64,000 nt of DNA, taken from Myxococcales bacterium (GTDB lineage: Bacteria > Myxococcota_A > Polyangia > Palsa-1104 > JAEUJZ01). The notes under the pieces were generated by a model, which saw nothing but the letters and a program-made list of their open reading frames with translations, was not told the DNA's origin and ran no database searches. Position 1 is the first letter of the stretch. Each line of letters starts with the position of its first letter. The stretch is taken from assembly GCA_016794505.1 (NCBI GenBank), contig JAEUJZ010000013.1, positions 248,001-312,000 on the forward strand, read 5' to 3'. Of the stretch, positions 59,901-64,000 are shown piece by piece. The position numbers and the translations under genes were made by a program.

Positions 59901-62198
59901 ATGCCCTTACCCGATTCGCCTGGATCGCCCCCGTTCCCTGCTAGCTCCGGTGAGAGTGAAGGCGCCCAAGAGCTCGTGCGCAAGCTGATCGGCACCACGG
60001 TCGCGGGCCGCTACAAGGTGCAGCAGCTCATCGGCGAGGGCGGCATGGGCGCCGTGTTTCTCGTCGAGCACAACGTCATCCGCAAGCGCCTGGCGCTGAA
60101 GGTCCTAAACCGCGAGATGATGCGCAACCCCGAGATGGTGGCGCGCTTCGAGCGCGAGGCCCTGGCCGCTGCCCACATCGATCACCCCAACGTCGTCGCT
60201 GCTACCGACAGCGGTCGCACCGACGATGGTGCGCTGTTCGTGGTGCTCGAATACATCGACGGCAAGAGCCTGCGTGACCGCCTGAATCATGGCCCCTTGC
60301 CGGCTCCCGCTGCGCTGCACATCGCCAAGCAGATCGCGAGTGCTCTTCTGCGCGCCCACGGCCTTGGGATCATTCATCGAGACTTGAAGCCCGAGAACAT
60401 CATGCTGGTGCTGCGCGACGGGGATGGCAACTTCGTCAAGGTGCTGGACTTTGGCCTGGCCAAGCTGTCGGTAAGCGCGCTCTTGGACGGCGAAAGTGAT
60501 CACGGCGTGCGGCGCAGCGAGATCCTCACGCGGTACGGCGCAGTATTCGGCACGCCTGCGTACATGGCGCCCGAGCAAGCAGCCGGTGGCGAAGTCGATG
60601 GCCGCACCGATCTGTACGCCTTGGGCGTCGTGCTGTACGAGATGCTGTCGGGCGTTCTGCCATTTGATGGCGATGACTCAGCGGCGCTTCTGCGCATGCA
60701 CGTCGTGGCCAAAGTGCCGACGATGAAAGAGCGCGCACCGCACATCAAGATCCCGCCTGCGCTGGAAGCGCTGGTCATGCGCCTGCTTGAGAAGAAGCCC
60801 GAGAGCCGCATTCAGAGCGCGAAGCTCTTGCTGGAGGCGCTCGACACACTGATCACGGCGGAGGGTCTCAAGTACGATCCCAGCCAGAGCCTGCCCAGCC
60901 CGACATCGACGGGACGAAGCGTGGTCGTCGGTCGCGGTGCGGGCAACGAGCATCCGACGAAGGTGGCGCCAGAAGACTACGAGCAGAAGAGCGCTGCGGC
61001 CTTCACCAATGCCGAGACCAAACTTGACCCCAACCCGGATCCCAGCAATGCGGGCAGCATCTCGGCAGCGCTGAAAGAGCTGAGCGCGAGCGCTACGAGG
61101 GAAACGGAGGCAGCACCGGCAATAGGTGGAAAAGAGGCAAGTGGCGACAAGGCAGCGGATGGCTCGGGTCCTCCCAAGCTGCGCATGCCGAGTGTCGTCG
61201 ATCTGAGCCTGATCAAGCCCGAGAACGCGCCCAACCCTGCGCTGCTGACTCCGGCGCCGCCCCCGACGCTGGGCGAGCGCGTCAAAGATGCCAGCGGCGA
61301 AGCCGTGGGCTGGTGGCGCGCCAAGGGCTGGCCGATGCTGCGCGAAAAGAGCCAGCAGGGCTGGGCCTTCACGAAAGAAAACGCGCCGATCTACTGGGGC
61401 AAGCTGCTCGACTTTGTGCGCGGCAAGCTGCCCGAAAAACACCGCGACATGTCGCAGGTAGTGCTGAGCCTTATCGTCGCTGCCGTCCTCGCGCTGCCTG
61501 TGATCATCCTATTGCTTGTGATGATGAGCGGCGGATCCGATGCGCCAAGCAACAGCGCCATGGCCGGCTTCGCCAGCGATTCTGAGATGGAAAAAGGGCT
61601 CAAGGATGGAGCCGGCAGCTTAGAGAAGCTGGCGACGCGATATCCGCAGGACTCGCGAATCTATCGCGCACTGGCACGGACTCATGCCGAGCGAAAAAAC
61701 TATGCCGGTGCCCTGCGCGCCATCGGGACGCTGTCGCGCTTGGACCCGGCGATGGCCAGCGATGATCAGATGCTGCAAGTGGTCACCGAAGCGGCGCTGC
61801 AGCCCGAGACCGCCGACGCTGCGCTTGCGATGCTTGAGACCGGCTTGGGGGATCGCGGCGTCGGGGCGCTAAGCGACTTGGCCGATCGCACGACCATGGA
61901 GCCGTGGCGCAGCAAGTTCTTCGCCAGCTTGCAGAAAGGCAACGTCCGCGCGTTGGCAACTGAGCCGACGATCATCTTGTTGGATCTGCGCGGTGCGGCA
62001 CGCTGCGAAGACAAGCGAAACCTGCTGCGCCGAGCGGCCACACAGGGCGATCTGCGCACGCTGAACTATCTGCAGCAGCTTCAGGTACCGACGGGCTGCG
62101 GCCCCGGTGGCCAAAATGACTGCTGGCCCTGCCTGCGCAAGGGCACGGCCCTGCAGGCCACGATCGACCAGCTGCAAAAGCGCCTGTCTGGCGGATAG
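59901..62198 (+). CDS. Membrane Ser/Thr protein kinase with TPR-like C-terminal domain
   Basis: A 765-residue eukaryote-like kinase. Kinase motifs (about 34-320) include GEGGMGAVFLVE, ALKVLN, HRDLKPEN, DFGLAKL and APEQAAGG. A low-complexity linker (about 330-455) is followed by an unusual amphipathic WW/GW-rich segment (about 470-510, WWRAKGWP), a membrane span (about 525-545) and a C-terminal region (about 560-765). This last part has TPR-like helices (YRALARTHAERKNYAGALRAIG) and, near the end, CGPGGQNDCWPC. The start is ATG 59901; the earlier in-frame start overlaps mvaS. The target is unknown. Confidence 0.9.
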   Translation: MPLPDSPGSPPFPASSGESEGAQELVRKLIGTTVAGRYKVQQLIGEGGMGAVFLVEHNVIRKRLALKVLNREMMRNPEMVARFEREALAAAHIDHPNVVAATDSGRTDDGALFVVLEYIDGKSLRDRLNHGPLPAPAALHIAKQIASALLRAHGLGIIHRDLKPENIMLVLRDGDGNFVKVLDFGLAKLSVSALLDGESDHGVRRSEILTRYGAVFGTPAYMAPEQAAGGEVDGRTDLYALGVVLYEMLSGVLPFDGDDSAALLRMHVVAKVPTMKERAPHIKIPPALEALVMRLLEKKPESRIQSAKLLLEALDTLITAEGLKYDPSQSLPSPTSTGRSVVVGRGAGNEHPTKVAPEDYEQKSAAAFTNAETKLDPNPDPSNAGSISAALKELSASATRETEAAPAIGGKEASGDKAADGSGPPKLRMPSVVDLSLIKPENAPNPALLTPAPPPTLGERVKDASGEAVGWWRAKGWPMLREKSQQGWAFTKENAPIYWGKLLDFVRGKLPEKHRDMSQVVLSLIVAAVLALPVIILLLVMMSGGSDAPSNSAMAGFASDSEMEKGLKDGAGSLEKLATRYPQDSRIYRALARTHAERKNYAGALRAIGTLSRLDPAMASDDQMLQVVTEAALQPETADAALAMLETGLGDRGVGALSDLADRTTMEPWRSKFFASLQKGNVRALATEPTIILLDLRGAARCEDKRNLLRRAATQGDLRTLNYLQQLQVPTGCGPGGQNDCWPCLRKGTALQATIDQLQKRLSGG

Positions 62199-62205
62199 CC
62201 TCGGC

Positions 62206-63783
62206 CTAGCAACTACGCGACGACTCGCTTGGGCTGCCAAGCCCTTCGTCGCGCTGATAGTCCCCACTTACCAGCTTGCGACGCAGAAGCTTTCCGACGG
62301 GAGATCGCGGAATCTCGCGCACAAAGATGTACTCGCGCGGGCGCTTGAAGTTGTTGAGCTGCGATTGCCGACAGTGCGCATCCAGAGCCGCCGCATCGAC
62401 AAACACATCCGATCGGCGACGAATGAAGGCCGCGACACGCTGGCCCCAGCGCTCATCACGCAGCCCTGCAACGGCGACCTCTTCAACGGCCGAATGCGTC
62501 GACAAAATGCTCTCGATCTCGACGGGGAAGATGTTCTCGCCGCCGCTTATGATCATGTCGTCGACACGCCCCGTAACGAACAGATCGCCATCGCCATCCA
62601 CATAGCCGGTATCGCCCGTGAAGTACCAGCCCTGGCGCAAGCTCTTGGCATCGGCATCCGGGCGCTTCCAATAGCCGTCGAAGGCCTCATCCCCAAGAAG
62701 CTCAGCGATGATCTGCCCTTCCTCATTGGGGCCCACGATCTGATCCGGTTGACTCGGCGTTGCGCCGTCGAGCGCCACCACGCGAACGCGAGCATGAATG
62801 CCGGCCCGACCTGCGCTTCCAGGCTTGGCGATGGCGTTAGGCTCGACGGTAAACGTGTAGATCTCGGAGCTTCCGTAGTGATTGATCAGCTGCTCGGGAG
62901 CAAACGCGGCATGTACACGCCGCAGCAGTGCTTCATGCATCGGCGCCCCCGCAAACCCCAGCTTTGAAGCGGTCGCCACCTTGGAGGAAGCGAAGTGCGG
63001 ATGCGCCAATAGATCGTGATACAGCGTCGGCACCAGGTACAGCGCAGTAATCCGCTCGTCCTCGATCAGCGACAGCGCATGTCCGGCATCAAAGCGCGGC
63101 AAGCAGACAAAGCAGCCATCAACCAGCGCCATCGACAGAAGCGAGCGCACACCCATCGTGTGGTAAAGCGGCATCGCTCCCAGGCAGCGCTCGCCGCGGG
63201 CATAGCGGTTCTGGGCGACGTGCGCGACGGCGGCCGCCCGCTCGCTGCGATGACGACGCGGAACGCCCTTGGGTGCCCCCGTGGTGCCCGAGGTGTACAG
63301 CATGATCGAGACGTCTTCCGACGTTGCACAAAGCCGCGGTATGGCCTGACGATTCGCGAGCAGATCGGAAAACAGATACGTGGCAGGCAGCCCAGTGCTC
63401 ACCGCGATCCGCGGAAGCTGAGCCGTCGTGCTGACATCCAGCACAGACTGCGCACTCACCTGCTCAAATACCACCGCCTTGGACTCCGAGTCCTGCAGAC
63501 AGTACGCGACCTCGTCGGGTTTGGCGCGCCAGTTCAGCGGCGTAATCACCACCCCGACAAGCTGACAAGCCCAGTGCAGCGTGGCGGTCTCCCAGCGGTT
63601 CTGCAGCAGCACGAGCACGTGATCACCGCGGCGCAGACCGAGTGCGCTCAAGGACTCAGCCAGCGCAAAGACATGCTGACTCCACTCGGAATAAGAAAGA
63701 CGCAGCGAGCCATCGATCACGGCCAGGCAGTGCGGGCTGCGCTCAAGGCTCTGAAGAAACGTGCGCCCGAGATCAAGCATCAT
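62206..63783 (-). CDS. AMP-dependent acyl-CoA ligase
   Basis: A 525-residue ANL-superfamily enzyme. The P-loop is YTSGTTGAPKGVPRRH (about 180-195), the A8 motif is GYVDGDGDLFVTGRVDDMI and the catalytic A10 lysine region is GKLLRRKL near the C-terminus. The start is one of two ATGs at 63783 or 63792, inside the end of the upstream iron-sulfur gene, so the two are translationally linked. The company of a molybdenum hydroxylase subunit suggests that an aromatic or fatty acid is activated; the substrate is not determined. Confidence 0.9.
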   Translation of the reverse strand: MMLDLGRTFLQSLERSPHCLAVIDGSLRLSYSEWSQHVFALAESLSALGLRRGDHVLVLLQNRWETATLHWACQLVGVVITPLNWRAKPDEVAYCLQDSESKAVVFEQVSAQSVLDVSTTAQLPRIAVSTGLPATYLFSDLLANRQAIPRLCATSEDVSIMLYTSGTTGAPKGVPRRHRSERAAAVAHVAQNRYARGERCLGAMPLYHTMGVRSLLSMALVDGCFVCLPRFDAGHALSLIEDERITALYLVPTLYHDLLAHPHFASSKVATASKLGFAGAPMHEALLRRVHAAFAPEQLINHYGSSEIYTFTVEPNAIAKPGSAGRAGIHARVRVVALDGATPSQPDQIVGPNEEGQIIAELLGDEAFDGYWKRPDADAKSLRQGWYFTGDTGYVDGDGDLFVTGRVDDMIISGGENIFPVEIESILSTHSAVEEVAVAGLRDERWGQRVAAFIRRRSDVFVDAAALDAHCRQSQLNNFKRPREYIFVREIPRSPVGKLLRRKLVSGDYQRDEGLGSPSESSRSC

Positions 63784-64000
63784 GAACTCCAACGGACGGC
63801 GCGGATGCTGGATGGGCGGCCTCTCTCCGACGGACTTCTGCGACGGTGTGTCTCACCGCAGCCAACAGATCGGTATAGCCAGTACAGCGGCACAGATGGC
63901 CCGCCAATAGGCCGGGGATCTGCTCGTCTTCTGGCAGCGGACGGCGCTTCAGCATCTCGGCACAGGTCATCAGAATACCCGGAATGCAGAAGCCACACTG
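63773..64000 (-). CDS. Molybdenum hydroxylase iron-sulfur subunit, C-terminal part (partial)
   Basis: The last 75 residues of a [2Fe-2S] small subunit (CoxS/HcrC type), cut by the right edge. The C-terminal helical cluster domain is visible, with CGFC at the edge and CRCTGYTDLLAAV near residue 37 of the visible part. Such subunits pass electrons from a molybdopterin subunit. Its stop overlaps the ligase start. The rest of the enzyme lies beyond the window. Confidence 0.85.
   Translation of the reverse strand, partial: QCGFCIPGILMTCAEMLKRRPLPEDEQIPGLLAGHLCRCTGYTDLLAAVRHTVAEVRRREAAHPASAPSVGVHDA

Noticed and set aside
1..64000. CRISPR arrays, tRNA or rRNA genes, transposases and phage genes
   Set aside because: No regularly spaced repeats, tRNA-like TTCGA stem patterns or transposase/integrase motifs were found in the gaps.

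Overview
The window is GC-rich, densely packed bacterial chromosome. Its gene content fits a Myxococcota-type (former deltaproteobacterial) predator or social bacterium: two eukaryote-like Ser/Thr kinases, cysteine-rich lipoproteins, an FHA-CHAT protein, a caspase/gingipain-like protein, a SUV3-type RNA helicase, an HMG-CoA synthase of the mevalonate pathway, paired MuiA-family proteins and a MoxR/DUF58 cluster. The taxonomic placement is inferred from content; there is no rRNA or other marker here. I recognise no tRNA, rRNA, CRISPR array, prophage or insertion sequence, and only one other coding difference: the two edge genes are cut by the window.

Layout. 1-1536: secreted metallophosphoesterase (minus strand, cut by the left edge). 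1856-7592: a small diheme c-type cytochrome, then a MoxR AAA ATPase / DUF58 / DUF4350 cluster with two membrane proteins. 7679-12395: YfhL-type ferredoxin, SUV3-type RNA helicase, exported amidohydrolase, YkgJ-type Cys-cluster protein. 12438-13805 (minus): an ion-channel-like protein with ionotropic glutamate receptor architecture. 14002-15585: YCF48/BNR-type lipoprotein. 15747-19161: a respiratory operon of Rieske protein, cytochrome b and an octaheme hydroxylamine-oxidoreductase-like cytochrome. 19387-21504 (minus): FHA-CHAT protein. 21923-24324: two paralogous Cys-rich lipoproteins and a small exported protein. 24388-27336: enoyl-CoA hydratase, D-2-hydroxyacid/2-hydroxyglutarate dehydrogenase, IHF/HU. 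28036-31990: two overlapping MuiA-family genes. 32081-37806: TyrRS, small LSm-like protein, SirB1-type protein, lipoprotein, sulfatase-fold protein with HEAT-like repeats.

37953-45170 is a tightly packed cross-envelope cluster: TonB-dependent receptor, two periplasmic binding proteins, a membrane SpoIIE-type phosphatase, an anti-sigma-like ATPase and a STAS protein. It reads as a ligand-sensing system feeding a partner switch. 45266-51337 holds an alpha/beta hydrolase, an ABC exporter, and a translationally coupled metallophosphoesterase plus caspase/gingipain-like protease. The rest is housekeeping and lipid metabolism (SDR reductase, UppS, CdsA, Maf, YggS, HMG-CoA synthase, AMP-dependent acyl-CoA ligase) with two Ser/Thr kinases. 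The right edge cuts the small iron-sulfur subunit of a molybdenum hydroxylase.

A window-wide oddity is that several genes switch abruptly between GC-rich and AT-rich codon choice inside one reading frame, most clearly across 39770-45170 and inside the SUV3 helicase.
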